A DNA stretch of 64,000 nucleotides from JBNKFV01 sp050289485 (lineage in GTDB: Bacteria > Pseudomonadota > Gammaproteobacteria > Pseudomonadales > Cellvibrionaceae), in the NCBI GenBank assembly GCA_050289485.1, contig JBNKFV010000004.1, positions 87,718-151,717 of the forward strand, in the 5' to 3' direction. The notes beneath the pieces were generated by a model. It was not told where the DNA came from. It searched no databases and worked only from the letters and a program-made list of their open reading frames with translations. Both the position numbers and the translations under genes were made by a program. Each line of letters starts with the position of its first letter. Position 1 is the stretch's first letter. Shown here one piece after another: positions 39,655 to 48,539 of this stretch.

Positions 39655-41889
39655 ATGACGACAGAGAAGTCTAAAATTATTTATACGAAAACCGATGAAG
39701 CGCCAGCCCTGGCCACCTATTCGCTGCTCCCCATTATTAATACATTCACCAGCCAAGCTAACATCGATGTTGAACTTAGTGATATTTCGCTTGCTAGTCG
39801 TATCCTTGCCAACTTCTCTGACTTTCTGACTGAAGAACAAAAAGTGCCAGATGCGTTGACGATTCTGGGCGATCTAACGCAACAGCCTGATACCAACATT
39901 ATCAAATTGCCAAACATCAGTGCTTCTGTTCCTCAGCTTAAAGCCGCTATCAAAGAACTGAGAGCAAAAGGTTTTGCAGTACCGGAGTTTCCGGACGAGC
40001 CTAAAAATGAAGAAGAAAAAACGATCAAAGACCGTTACGGCAAAGTGCTGGGCAGTGCGGTAAACCCCGTATTGCGAGAAGGTAACTCAGACCGTCGTGC
40101 ACCCTCCGCAGTTAAAAACTATGCCCGTAAAAACCCCCATTCAATGGGGCAGTGGAGCCAGGCTTCACGCACTCACGTAGCACACATGCATGGCGGTGAT
40201 TTCTATTCCAGTGAAAAATCCGTAACCGTTGGAAAAGCGGGCCATGTGCGCATTGAATTTACCGATAAAGCCGGCAAGGTAACCGTGCTCAAGCCGCGCA
40301 TTGATCTGCTTGATGGAGAAGTGATTGATGGCATGTTCATGAGCAAAAAAGCTCTGTGCAAATTCTTCGAAGATCAAATCGAAGATGCCAAAGAAACCGG
40401 CATTCTGTTCTCTCTTCACGTTAAAGCAACCATGATGAAGGTGTCGCACCCGATCGTGTTTGGTCATGCGGTTAAGGTGTTTTACAAACAACTGTTCGAC
40501 AAATACGCAGACCTCTTTAAAGAGCTGGGTGTGAACCCGAACAATGGTTTGGGTAATGTTTACGATCGAATTAAAACGTTGCCAGAATCACAGCGCTCGG
40601 AAATTGAAGCCGATATCAATGCCTGTTACCACGACCGCCCCCCCTTGGCGATGGTGAACTCAGACAAGGGCATCTCTAACTTGCATGTGCCCAGCGACGT
40701 GATCGTCGACGCTTCCATGCCGGCGATGATTCGTAACTCTGGTCAAATGTGGGGTCCGGATGGAAAACCACACGATACCAAAGCGGTTATTCCAGAGAGC
40801 ACTTACGCCACTATTTACCAGGAAGTGATTAACTTCTGTAAAACTCACGGCGCTTTCGATCCTACCACGATGGGCACCGTGCCTAACGTAGGTCTAATGG
40901 CGCAAAAAGCCGAAGAATACGGTTCGCACGACAAAACCTTCGAAATGTTTGCCGACGGTGCCGTACGCGTTATTGATCAGGATGAAACCGTACTGCTTGA
41001 GCACAATGTGGAGGAGGGTGATATCTGGCGTATGTGTCAGGCGAAAGATGCACCGATTCGCGATTGGGTAAAACTGGCAGTAACTCGTTCACGTCTGTCT
41101 GGCATGCCTGCGATATTCTGGCTGGATCCAGAGCGTGCGCACGATGCACAGCTGATCAAAAAAGTAACCCGGTATCTGGAAGAGCACGACACGACGGGGC
41201 TCGATATTCAGATCATGGCGCCGGTCAAGGCAATTCGCCACACTATGGAGCGCTTGATTCGCGGTCAGGATACCATTTCGGTAACCGGCAATGTTCTTCG
41301 CGATTATTTGACCGACCTGTTTCCGATTATGGAACTGGGTACCAGTGCCAAAATGCTTTCAATCGTACCCCTGATGGCCGGTGGCGGTTTGTTTGAAACG
41401 GGTGCGGGTGGTTCTGCGCCGAAGCACGTGCAGCAGTTCCTGGAAGAAGGGCATCTGCGCTGGGATTCTTTGGGTGAATTCCTCGCTTTAGCGGTATCCC
41501 TTGAAGATCTGGGCGTCAAAAAAGGCAACGATGTTGCAAAGTTGCTGGCCAACACCCTTGATCAGGCCACCGAGAGACTCCTAGAAACCGATAAGTCGCC
41601 GTTGCGCAAAGCGGGCGAGTTGGATAACCGTGGCAGTCATTTCTATCTGGCCATGTATTGGGCAGAGGCGATGGCGACACAAGCAGACAATGCAGAGCTT
41701 GCCGCCAAGTTTAAGCCGTTGGCCGAGCGGTTGCTGGCCAACGAGCAGGCAATTCTAACCGAAATCAACGCGACCCAAGGCAAGCCTATTGATATCGGTG
41801 GTTACTACATGCCGGATGAAGTGCTGGTAACCTCTGCCATGTGCCCGAGCGATACCTTCAATGCCATTAAGGCTGATTTCGTGAAATAA
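39655..41889 (+). CDS. Monomeric NADP-dependent isocitrate dehydrogenase
   Basis: 744 aa from the ATG at 39655, the length of the monomeric IDH family and unrelated in length to the 416-aa dimeric Icd. Typical blocks are IIYTKTDEAPALATYSLLPI, PNISASVPQLKAAIKELRAKG, VLREGNSDRRAPSAVKNYAR and a C-terminal ALAVSLEDLGVKKGN with RGSHFYLAMYWAEA. It oxidises isocitrate to 2-oxoglutarate with NADP and competes with AceA for the same substrate. It is preceded by a long structured leader and followed by a bidirectional terminator shared with cspD. No dimeric icd is beside it, unlike the icd-idh pair I recall in Pseudomonas. Confidence 0.97.
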   Translation: MTTEKSKIIYTKTDEAPALATYSLLPIINTFTSQANIDVELSDISLASRILANFSDFLTEEQKVPDALTILGDLTQQPDTNIIKLPNISASVPQLKAAIKELRAKGFAVPEFPDEPKNEEEKTIKDRYGKVLGSAVNPVLREGNSDRRAPSAVKNYARKNPHSMGQWSQASRTHVAHMHGGDFYSSEKSVTVGKAGHVRIEFTDKAGKVTVLKPRIDLLDGEVIDGMFMSKKALCKFFEDQIEDAKETGILFSLHVKATMMKVSHPIVFGHAVKVFYKQLFDKYADLFKELGVNPNNGLGNVYDRIKTLPESQRSEIEADINACYHDRPPLAMVNSDKGISNLHVPSDVIVDASMPAMIRNSGQMWGPDGKPHDTKAVIPESTYATIYQEVINFCKTHGAFDPTTMGTVPNVGLMAQKAEEYGSHDKTFEMFADGAVRVIDQDETVLLEHNVEEGDIWRMCQAKDAPIRDWVKLAVTRSRLSGMPAIFWLDPERAHDAQLIKKVTRYLEEHDTTGLDIQIMAPVKAIRHTMERLIRGQDTISVTGNVLRDYLTDLFPIMELGTSAKMLSIVPLMAGGGLFETGAGGSAPKHVQQFLEEGHLRWDSLGEFLALAVSLEDLGVKKGNDVAKLLANTLDQATERLLETDKSPLRKAGELDNRGSHFYLAMYWAEAMATQADNAELAAKFKPLAERLLANEQAILTEINATQGKPIDIGGYYMPDEVLVTSAMCPSDTFNAIKADFVK

Positions 41890-41905
41890 CGGAATTGACC
41901 CTTGT

Positions 41906-41937
41906 AAAAAAGCCCGGTTCTTACCGGGCTTTTTTTT
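41906..41937. terminator. Bidirectional terminator between isocitrate dehydrogenase and cspD
   Basis: AAAAAAGCCCGG-TTCTTA-CCGGGCTTTTTT followed by more T; symmetrical A and T runs serve both converging genes. Confidence 0.92.
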
Positions 41938-41979
41938 GCACTGGGTTTACCAGGGCGCAGCTTATCGAGTGTGTAGAGA

Positions 41980-42240
41980 TTAGTCGTCTTCGGAAGCGTT
42001 TTCTGCAATGGGTACTTCCGAGGTTGACGAATCGGCTTGGGCCAAGGAAATGTTGGTGGCGTGCAGCCCCTTTGCTCCTTCAGTGACTTCGAAGGTAACA
42101 GCTTGGCCCGCTTTAAGCGTTTTATAGCCGTCCATGTCGATTGCGGAGTAATGCGCAAACAAGTCTTCACCCCCGTTATCTGGCAGGACAAAGCCGTAGC
42201 CCTTTGCATTGTTGAACCACTTGACAGTACCAGTAGGCAT
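41980..42240 (-). CDS. cspD: Cold-shock domain protein, CspD-like
   Basis: 86 aa. An OB-fold cold-shock domain fills residues 1-66, with RNP1 KGYGFV and RNP2-like DLFAHYSAI, and GTVKWFNNAKGYGF at the start. The acidic, serine-rich C-terminal tail (after about residue 68) exceeds the 66-74-aa length of most Csp proteins. Position divergent from clpS-clpA is the standard cspD neighbourhood in gammaproteobacteria; CspD of E. coli inhibits replication in stationary phase. DNA- and RNA-binding in the cytoplasm is expected. Assignment to CspD rather than another Csp relies on context. Confidence 0.9.
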   Translation of the reverse strand: MPTGTVKWFNNAKGYGFVLPDNGGEDLFAHYSAIDMDGYKTLKAGQAVTFEVTEGAKGLHATNISLAQADSSTSEVPIAENASEDD

Positions 42241-42564
42241 GGTTTAGATCCTTTCTATCGCAAGAGTGCTTTTGATTAACTAGGGTATAGCCTGTGTGGC
42301 TTACCCGTATTGACTCTATAACTTGCCGATTTATGAATCAGACCCTTCAAATTACCACATATTGCCCCTATATATAGGTGGTAGAAAACAGTAGAGCCCA
42401 AAACACAGTCCAAACGTCTGTACTGCACAACCAGAACTTGTGCCCCGTAATTTGCGCGTTTAGAGGACAACTGTCAAGAAACAATCGGCCTACGTTCTAG
42501 TGAAAAGATGCTGTACTATGGGGGTAGTTTTCCGTGTTTTTGGCTTTTTACGATAGTTTTATCT
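42241..42564. promoter_or_regulatory. cspD / clpS divergent promoter region with nested palindromes
   Basis: 324 bp without a gene. It contains CCTATATATAGG (42367-42378, perfect 12-bp palindrome) inside a TACCAC/GTGGTA inverted repeat (42353-42383). TTGACT at 42310 may be a -35 for clpS. I see no other clear element. Confidence 0.35.
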
Positions 42565-42951
42565 ATGGGTATTTTGATTAATTTTGAACTAAGATTAAGT
42601 GCAGGGGAGCCTGACGAGTTTGAGCGCGAAGGGGATGTGCTTGTGCAGCCAGCGCAGCCTCGTCTGAAGCGCCCCCCTATGTATAAGGTCGTTATGTTGA
42701 ATGACGACTATACACCGATGGAATTTGTAGTTGATGTGTTAGAACAGTTTTTCCGTATGAACCGCGAGCAGGCAACACGCGTCATGCTCAAAGTACATAC
42801 AGAGGGGCGGGCAATATGTGGAACTTATACCCGCGATATTGCCGAAACTAAAGCTGCTCAAGTCAATCAATATGCAAGAGATAATCAGCACCCATTGTTG
42901 TGTGAAATAGAGGCCTCGGACGACTCCGAGGAGGGTGCTGATGATGCATAG
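42565..42951 (+). CDS. clpS: ClpS adaptor protein
   Basis: 128 aa from the ATG at 42565. A longer in-frame start (42508) would prepend a hydrophobic stretch foreign to the family. The N-degron pocket is visible: VVMLNDDYTPMEFVVDVL with the acidic residues contacting the substrate amino group, and VHTEGRAICGTYTRDIAETK with its conserved histidine. ClpS delivers proteins with N-terminal Leu, Phe, Tyr or Trp to ClpAP. It lies 38 bp before clpA. The last dozen residues are strongly acidic. Both transferases creating N-degrons, bpt and aat, lie 3 kb downstream. Confidence 0.94.
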   Translation: MGILINFELRLSAGEPDEFEREGDVLVQPAQPRLKRPPMYKVVMLNDDYTPMEFVVDVLEQFFRMNREQATRVMLKVHTEGRAICGTYTRDIAETKAAQVNQYARDNQHPLLCEIEASDDSEEGADDA

Positions 42952-42989
42952 TGTGAGATTGTTGGCTTTTGAGTTAGGGGTATATGCCA

Positions 42990-45260
42990 ATGTTAAGTAA
43001 GGATCTAGAGGTTACACTAAACCTGGCGTTCAAGGGTGCCAGATCCAAACGGCACGAATTCATGACCGTGGAGCATTTATTGCTCGCATTGATCGATAAC
43101 GAGTCGGCGGCGGCAGTGCTAAGAGCCTGTGGCGCCAACTTGAACTCGCTGCGTAAAGAGCTGATTGAATTTGTTGATTCCACTACGCCACTGATTCCCG
43201 AAGACGATACCGAGCGTGAAACCCAGCCCACACTGGGGTTTCAGCGTGTGCTGCAGCGGGCGGTATTTCATGTGCAGTCGTCTGGTAAGAAAGAAGTGAC
43301 TGGAGCCAACGTACTGGTTGCTATTTTCAGCGAGCAGGAAAGCCAGGCTGTTTATTACCTGAAGCAGCAAAGTATCGCCCGCATAGACGTGGTGAATTAC
43401 ATTACTCACGGCATTTCCAAAATGGCAGGCCATATGGATCACGGTGGTGAGTCTGAAAGTGGCCAAAGCTCTGAAGAAGGGTTGGAAGCGGGTGAGTCAA
43501 CGGTACAGAATCCACTGGAGTCCTTTGCCACCAACCTAAATGAGCAGGCGTCGCTTGGGCGCATCGACCCGTTGGTGGGCCGCGATGACGAGCTTGAGCG
43601 TGTTGCCCAGATTCTGTCTCGTCGCCGCAAGAACAATCCGTTGTTGGTGGGCGAGTCAGGTGTAGGTAAAACCGCTATTGCCGAAGGCTTGGCTAAAAAG
43701 ATTGTCGATAAAGAAGTCCCGGATATTCTTGAAGAAAGTGTTGTTTACTCGCTGGATTTGGGCTCGTTATTGGCCGGTACTAAGTATCGCGGTGATTTTG
43801 AGAAGCGCTTCAAAGGGTTGCTGGCCGAGCTGAAAAAGCAGCCACACGCCATTTTGTTTATCGATGAAATTCACACGATTATTGGCGCAGGGGCCGCTTC
43901 CGGTGGGGTAATGGATGCCTCTAACCTGTTAAAACCGCTACTGACCTCTGGCGAAATCCGCTGCATCGGCTCAACCACCTTTCAAGAGTATCGCGGTATT
44001 TTTGAGAAAGACCGGGCCTTGTCTCGCCGCTTTCAGAAAGTGGATGTTGGTGAGCCCAGTGCGGAAGATACGTTCCATATTCTCAAGGGCCTTAAGAGCC
44101 GTTTTGAAGAGCACCACGATATTCGTTACACGGATACGGCCTTGAAGGCGGCTGCGGAGCTGGCAGAGCGCTATATCAACGAACGTTTTCTGCCAGATAA
44201 AGCCATTGACGTAGTGGACGAGGCGGGCGCCTATCAGCGTTTGCAGCCAGAAAACAAGCGTAAAAAAGTGATAGGTGTCCCCGATGTTGAGGCCATCGTG
44301 GCCAAAATGGCGCGAATTCCACCGAAAAGTGTTTCATCTTCGGATAAAGAGCAGCTGCAGAAGCTAGATGATTCATTGAAAATGACAGTATTTGGCCAAA
44401 ATGATGCCATTGACGCATTGTCGACGGCCATCAAAATGTCTCGTGCTGGCCTGAAAGCACCCGATAAGCCTATCGGGTCGTTCCTGTTTGCCGGGCCTAC
44501 CGGGGTGGGTAAAACGGAGCTTTGTCGTCAGTTGGCAACGGCTATGGGAGTAGAGCTGATCCGCTTTGATATGTCGGAGTATATGGAGCGCCACACAGTG
44601 TCTCGCTTGATCGGCGCTCCACCTGGTTATGTCGGTTTTGATCAGGGTGGTTTGTTAACCGAAGCGGTTACCAAGCACCCGCACAGTGTTGTGCTGCTGG
44701 ATGAAATCGAAAAAGCGCACCCCGAGGTTTTCAACTTGCTCTTGCAAGTGATGGATCATGGTACGTTGACAGATAATAACGGCCGCAAATCGGATTTTCG
44801 CAATGTGATTGTGATTATGACGACCAACGCGGGTGCGGAAGTTATGAGTCGCGCGTCTATCGGTTTCACCAAGCAAGATCATAGTAGCGATGGTATGGAA
44901 GCCATTAAGAAAATGTTTACCCCGGAATTCCGCAACCGCCTGGATGCCATTATTCAGTTTGGCTCACTGAGCTTGCAGGTTGTTAAAACGGTGGTCGACA
45001 AATTTCTGGTGGAGCTCCAATCACAGCTCGACGACAAGCGCGTTGTGCTTGAGGTGGATGAAGATGCACGTACTTGGCTGGCAGAAAAAGGCTATGACGA
45101 CAAAATGGGCGCTCGCCCAATGGCCCGCTTGATTCAGGAGAAACTGAAAAAGCCACTGGCTGAGGCTGTCCTTTTTGGCGAATTGTCACAAAATGGTGGT
45201 ACGGTGCATATTTCGCTCAAAGATGACGAATTGGTGTTTGATATCGAGACGGGTACTTGA
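42990..45260 (+). CDS. clpA: ATP-dependent Clp protease ATPase subunit ClpA
   Basis: 756 aa from the ATG at 42990, which matches the E. coli N terminus (MLSKDLEV); an ATG two codons earlier is possible. The N domain is RHEFMTVEHLLLALI, AAA-1 has GESGVGKTAIAEGL and LFIDEIHTIIGAG, and AAA-2 has GPTGVGKTELCRQL and VVLLDEIEKAHPEVF. It unfolds substrates for the ClpP peptidase; clpP is not in this window. An acidic linker lies near residue 150-170 (GESESGQSSEEGLEAGES). It is co-oriented with clpS and ends in a bidirectional terminator shared with infA. Confidence 0.97.
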   Translation: MLSKDLEVTLNLAFKGARSKRHEFMTVEHLLLALIDNESAAAVLRACGANLNSLRKELIEFVDSTTPLIPEDDTERETQPTLGFQRVLQRAVFHVQSSGKKEVTGANVLVAIFSEQESQAVYYLKQQSIARIDVVNYITHGISKMAGHMDHGGESESGQSSEEGLEAGESTVQNPLESFATNLNEQASLGRIDPLVGRDDELERVAQILSRRRKNNPLLVGESGVGKTAIAEGLAKKIVDKEVPDILEESVVYSLDLGSLLAGTKYRGDFEKRFKGLLAELKKQPHAILFIDEIHTIIGAGAASGGVMDASNLLKPLLTSGEIRCIGSTTFQEYRGIFEKDRALSRRFQKVDVGEPSAEDTFHILKGLKSRFEEHHDIRYTDTALKAAAELAERYINERFLPDKAIDVVDEAGAYQRLQPENKRKKVIGVPDVEAIVAKMARIPPKSVSSSDKEQLQKLDDSLKMTVFGQNDAIDALSTAIKMSRAGLKAPDKPIGSFLFAGPTGVGKTELCRQLATAMGVELIRFDMSEYMERHTVSRLIGAPPGYVGFDQGGLLTEAVTKHPHSVVLLDEIEKAHPEVFNLLLQVMDHGTLTDNNGRKSDFRNVIVIMTTNAGAEVMSRASIGFTKQDHSSDGMEAIKKMFTPEFRNRLDAIIQFGSLSLQVVKTVVDKFLVELQSQLDDKRVVLEVDEDARTWLAEKGYDDKMGARPMARLIQEKLKKPLAEAVLFGELSQNGGTVHISLKDDELVFDIETGT

Positions 45261-45276
45261 GTGCTGTCTTGCACGT

Positions 45277-45306
45277 AAAAAAGGCGATCATTTGATCGCC
45301 TTTTTT
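45277..45306. terminator. Bidirectional terminator between clpA and infA
   Basis: AAAAAAGGCGATCA / TGATCGCCTTTTTT, nearly perfect and symmetrical, between converging genes. Confidence 0.92.
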
Positions 45307-45326
45307 ATTGCGTATCGCGGTAAAAA

Positions 45327-45545
45327 TCAGCGTGCGCGATAGGTGATGCGGCCTTTGCTCAAGTCGTAAGGTGTGAGTTCCACCTTCACTTTGTCACCCG
45401 TTAAAATGCGGATATAGTTTTTACGCATTTTTCCAGAAATATGTGCAGTAACGACGTGGCCGTTCTCCAGTTTGACGCGGAAGGTGGTATTTGGCAGTGT
45501 ATCAATCACTTCGCCTTCCATCTCAATATGGTCTTCTCTTGCCAT
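45327..45545 (-). CDS. infA: Translation initiation factor IF-1
   Basis: 72 aa, the standard IF-1 length. The sequence begins MAREDHIEMEGEVIDTLPNT and contains VTAHISGKMRKNYIRILTGD and the C-terminal DLSKGRITYRAR, an S1-like OB fold binding the ribosomal A site. It is well conserved across bacteria, so the call is secure. The gene is 128 bp downstream of bpt on the same strand and converges with clpA. The clpA-infA-bpt-aat order is standard for pseudomonads. Confidence 0.98.
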   Translation of the reverse strand: MAREDHIEMEGEVIDTLPNTTFRVKLENGHVVTAHISGKMRKNYIRILTGDKVKVELTPYDLSKGRITYRAR

Positions 45546-45673
45546 TCGGCGCTTTCCTCGGGACTAAATAAAAGTTCACGGTTTTACGAAGCGGTGAATT
45601 TTGCCTGAAAAGGCCACACTAGCCAAGGAAAAATACAGTAAATAACTGTTTTTTTTGAAAAAAAGAGTGCAAA

Positions 45674-46393
45674 TCAGGGCTGCTGGAAAATAACTCGGTG
45701 CCACCTGTCGTTCATGTAGGCCTCAAGTGGGCGGTATTCGGTTTTGTAATTCATTTTTCGGCATTGTTTAATCCAGTAACCGAGGTATACATACCCAAGG
45801 CCGCGTTCTTTGGCTTTTTCGCATAAATAAAGAATGGCATAAGAGCCGAGGCTGCGCTTTGTTTCATCGGGTTCAAAGTAGGTGTAAACCGCCGAGTAAC
45901 CGGTTTCCAATTCGTCGCACACGCTTACCGCGATTAAGCGGTTATTTTTGCGAAATTCAATGTAGCGAGTAACACCCCATTCATCACTGAGAAAAGACGT
46001 GAATTGTTCACGATTGGGCGGATACATGTCGCCATCATAATGCCGCAGTGAAATGTAACGTTCATACAGCTCGTAGTGTTCGTCAGTATCGATAGTTTCG
46101 GTAAGGCTAATCTTCAAATCAGCGTTATTACGCAAGCAGCGTCGTTGCTTACGATTGGGCTCCAGCTCCGCGACAGGAATTCTTACGGGCACACAGGCGC
46201 TGCATTGGGCGCAGTGCGGCCGGTACAGATGTGATCCGCTACGGCGAAAGCCGATATCGGAAAGATGAGTGTACAAGGGTTGATCAATGTCGGCGCCCGG
46301 ATCAATAAACACCGTAGTGGCTTTTTTGCCAGCCAGATAGCTGCACGGGTGCTCATTAGTTGCATACAGTTTAATGCTGGAAAGATGGGTCAC
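45674..46393 (-). CDS. bpt: Aspartate/glutamate leucyltransferase Bpt
   Basis: 239 aa from a GTG at 46393: GGAG lies 7 nt upstream, and VTHLSSIKLYATNEHPCSYL is the usual N terminus. The ATE/Bpt family blocks include the Cys-rich YRPHCAQCSACVPVRIP and the C-terminal RGLGYVYLGYWIKQCRKMNY. Bacterial Bpt moves leucine from tRNA to N-terminal Asp or Glu, creating an N-degron for ClpS. The GTG overlaps the aat stop codon (GTGA), so translation is coupled. Older annotation calls such genes arginyltransferase (ate). Confidence 0.95.
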   Translation of the reverse strand: MTHLSSIKLYATNEHPCSYLAGKKATTVFIDPGADIDQPLYTHLSDIGFRRSGSHLYRPHCAQCSACVPVRIPVAELEPNRKQRRCLRNNADLKISLTETIDTDEHYELYERYISLRHYDGDMYPPNREQFTSFLSDEWGVTRYIEFRKNNRLIAVSVCDELETGYSAVYTYFEPDETKRSLGSYAILYLCEKAKERGLGYVYLGYWIKQCRKMNYKTEYRPLEAYMNDRWHRVIFQQP

Positions 46394-47106
46394 TGTTTGT
46401 CTCCATATTGCCAGTTCAAAACCCAAGGGCCGGTAGCGTTACCTGTTACTTTATACTCTAGCAAATGTTTCTCAAATGCTTTGCGGGTTATTTCTTCTGC
46501 ACCCAGTGACAGCAGGTGATCGCTAGTTACCTGGCAGTCAATCAGAGGGAACCCCCACTGGTGCAGCTGGCCAGCCAGATAGGTAATAGCAACCTTACTG
46601 GCGTTGGTTTCGCGGCTGAACATAGATTCGCCAAAGAATATTTTCCCTATTGCAACGCCATATAGCCCTCCTACTAGAAAGTCATCGCGCCATACTTCTA
46701 TGGAGTGCGCGTATCCAAGGCGATGCAGTGTTGAATAGGCCTCAATCATAGGGCTATGTATCCAGGTTTCACTGGTGTAACGGCGAGGCTCACTACAGGC
46801 TTTGATGACGTCATCAAACGCTCGATCAAATGTTACGGTAAAGGCGCCTTTACGCAGCACCTTGTGTAACGATTTGGAAATGTGAATGCGATCAGTCCGC
46901 AGTATGCAGCGGGGCTCAGGGGTCCACCACAATACAGGTTCGCCGGGGTTAAACCAGGGAAAGATGCCCTTGCTGTAGGCATCGAGCAGGCGCTGGGTGG
47001 TAAGGTCACCACCAATGGCCAGCAAGCCATTAGGGTAGCTGTGGGCTCTATTGGTTGGCGGAAATGGCGTGTCTGCAGTATGCAGCACGTAGTATTGCGC
47101 TGTCAC
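46390..47106 (-). CDS. aat: Leucyl/phenylalanyl-tRNA-protein transferase Aat
   Basis: 238 aa. LLAIGGDLTTQRLLDAYSKG, IFPWFNPGEPVLWWTPEPRC and YAHSIEVWRDDFLVGGLYG are the typical conserved stretches, with FFGESMFSRETNASKVA in the GNAT-like catalytic fold. Aat adds Leu or Phe to proteins with N-terminal Lys or Arg (Met in some cases), marking them for ClpS-ClpAP. It lies 81 bp after trxB on the same strand and is coupled by a 4-base overlap to bpt. Together with clpS, clpA and bpt it makes an almost complete N-degron pathway in 5 kb. Confidence 0.97.
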   Translation of the reverse strand: MTAQYYVLHTADTPFPPTNRAHSYPNGLLAIGGDLTTQRLLDAYSKGIFPWFNPGEPVLWWTPEPRCILRTDRIHISKSLHKVLRKGAFTVTFDRAFDDVIKACSEPRRYTSETWIHSPMIEAYSTLHRLGYAHSIEVWRDDFLVGGLYGVAIGKIFFGESMFSRETNASKVAITYLAGQLHQWGFPLIDCQVTSDHLLSLGAEEITRKAFEKHLLEYKVTGNATGPWVLNWQYGDKQ

Positions 47107-47187
47107 AGAATATCTCTACCTGTCTTTTTCACCCTTGTGCGGGGCAGCCCCCTGCACAAGGTATGATAGAAGACAAATCAGGTCGAA

Positions 47188-48138
47188 TCACTCAAGATCG
47201 TCGAGGTATTTTTCGGCATCAAGTGCAGCCATACAGCCGGCACCGGCAGAGGTGATGGCCTGGCGATATACTTGGTCGGCAACGTCACCGGCGGCAAATA
47301 CACCGGGCACGCTGGTGCTGGTAGCGCCGCCAGCCAACCCGCTTTTGACATTAATATAACCATTGTTCATTTCCAGCTGGCCTGTGAACATATCGGTATT
47401 GGGTTTATGGCCAATGGCGACAAATACGCCTTGTACGTCGAGGGTTTGGGTTGATCCATCTTCAGTACTTTTGAGACGCAGGCCGGTTACGCCGGAGTCA
47501 TCACCGAGTACTTCGTCGAGTGTTGAGTTCCAGGCCAGTTTTACGTTGCCGTTTTTGGCTTTTTCAAACAGCTTGTCTTGCAGAATTTTTTCCGAACGCA
47601 GGCTGTCACGGCGGTGCACCAGAGTAACTTCACTACAGATGTTAGACAGGTAGAGGGCTTCTTCAACAGCTGTGTTACCACCACCGATAACGGCCACTTT
47701 TTGGTCGCGGTAGAAAAAGCCATCGCAGGTAGCACAGGCGCTTACGCCTTTGCCCATAAAGGCTTCTTCTGATGGCAGACCCAGATATTGGGCTGAGGCA
47801 CCGGTACAGATAATCAGTGCGTCGCAGGTGTAGGTGTCACTGCCTTTCAGAGTAAAGGGCCGCTGGCTGAGATCGGTTTCTTCAATATGGTCAAAAATGA
47901 TTTTGGTGTCGAAACGCTCGGCGTGTTCTTGCATTTTCACCATTAAATCGGGGCCTTGCAGGTCGTGCTCGCCACCTGGCCAGTTTTCGACTTCAGTGGT
48001 AGTGGTAAGCTGGCCACCCTGTTGCATCCCAGTGATTAAAACCGGGTTCAGGTTGGCTCGTGCTGCATAAATGGCCGCTGTGTAGCCGGCAGGGCCTGAG
48101 CCGAGGATGATTAACCGATGATGATTGCTGTTACTCAT
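47188..48138 (-). CDS. trxB: Thioredoxin reductase
   Basis: 316 aa, the low-molecular-weight bacterial type. It has the FAD-binding GSGPAGYTAAIYAARANL, the redox-active CATCDGFFY, the NADPH site GGGNTAVEEALYLS and the C-terminal FAD contact GVFAAGDVADQVYRQAITS. It reduces thioredoxin with NADPH in the cytoplasm, and so supports the Bcp peroxidase and CysH in this window. It is divergent from ftsK with a 401-bp gap, as in Pseudomonas. Confidence 0.98.
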   Translation of the reverse strand: MSNSNHHRLIILGSGPAGYTAAIYAARANLNPVLITGMQQGGQLTTTTEVENWPGGEHDLQGPDLMVKMQEHAERFDTKIIFDHIEETDLSQRPFTLKGSDTYTCDALIICTGASAQYLGLPSEEAFMGKGVSACATCDGFFYRDQKVAVIGGGNTAVEEALYLSNICSEVTLVHRRDSLRSEKILQDKLFEKAKNGNVKLAWNSTLDEVLGDDSGVTGLRLKSTEDGSTQTLDVQGVFVAIGHKPNTDMFTGQLEMNNGYINVKSGLAGGATSTSVPGVFAAGDVADQVYRQAITSAGAGCMAALDAEKYLDDLE

Positions 48139-48539
48139 TGAATGGATCCCTTACATCTGAAGACATATAGCTAGTGCCGTCGTTTCTGAGAACTAAATAT
48201 CGACAATGCTACCTAAATAATTCGGTGGTGATGATAGGTTATCCCTATAAGCGGCGCAAAATTAAATTACTAATCCATTAAATTGCGGAAAACTATTAAC
48301 CAGGGGGCTGTGAACACTAATTTCCAGTTGGGCAATTAAATTGGTGTCAACTGGCCCTGGTGGGTAGGAGTAGACCCTGGAGCAAGGTAAAATGCCGTGT
48401 TAAGTTTCGCCGCTAACATTCTGAAATGTATTGAATAATGGCTCCCATCGTTGCTGAACCAGCAAAACGGGGCCGTCATCACGCTTGAGCACGGTGATCT
48501 GTTTAATTATCGCTCAAAACAAGAGAAAAGGTTTCTCCA
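48139..48539. other. trxB / ftsK intergenic region with mutually exclusive hairpins
   Basis: 401 bp without a gene. ACACTAATT (48314-48322) can pair with AATTGGTGT (48339-48347, one G-U), while CCAGTTG (48324-48330) pairs with CAACTGG (48348-48354). The two stems interleave, so only one can form at a time. Promoters for both genes must be in this stretch, but no consensus pair is obvious. Confidence 0.45.

Noticed and set aside
48314..48354. H-type pseudoknot upstream of ftsK
   Set aside because: The second and third crossing strands are separated by zero nucleotides across a 9-bp stem, which is sterically implausible; alternative hairpins are more likely.
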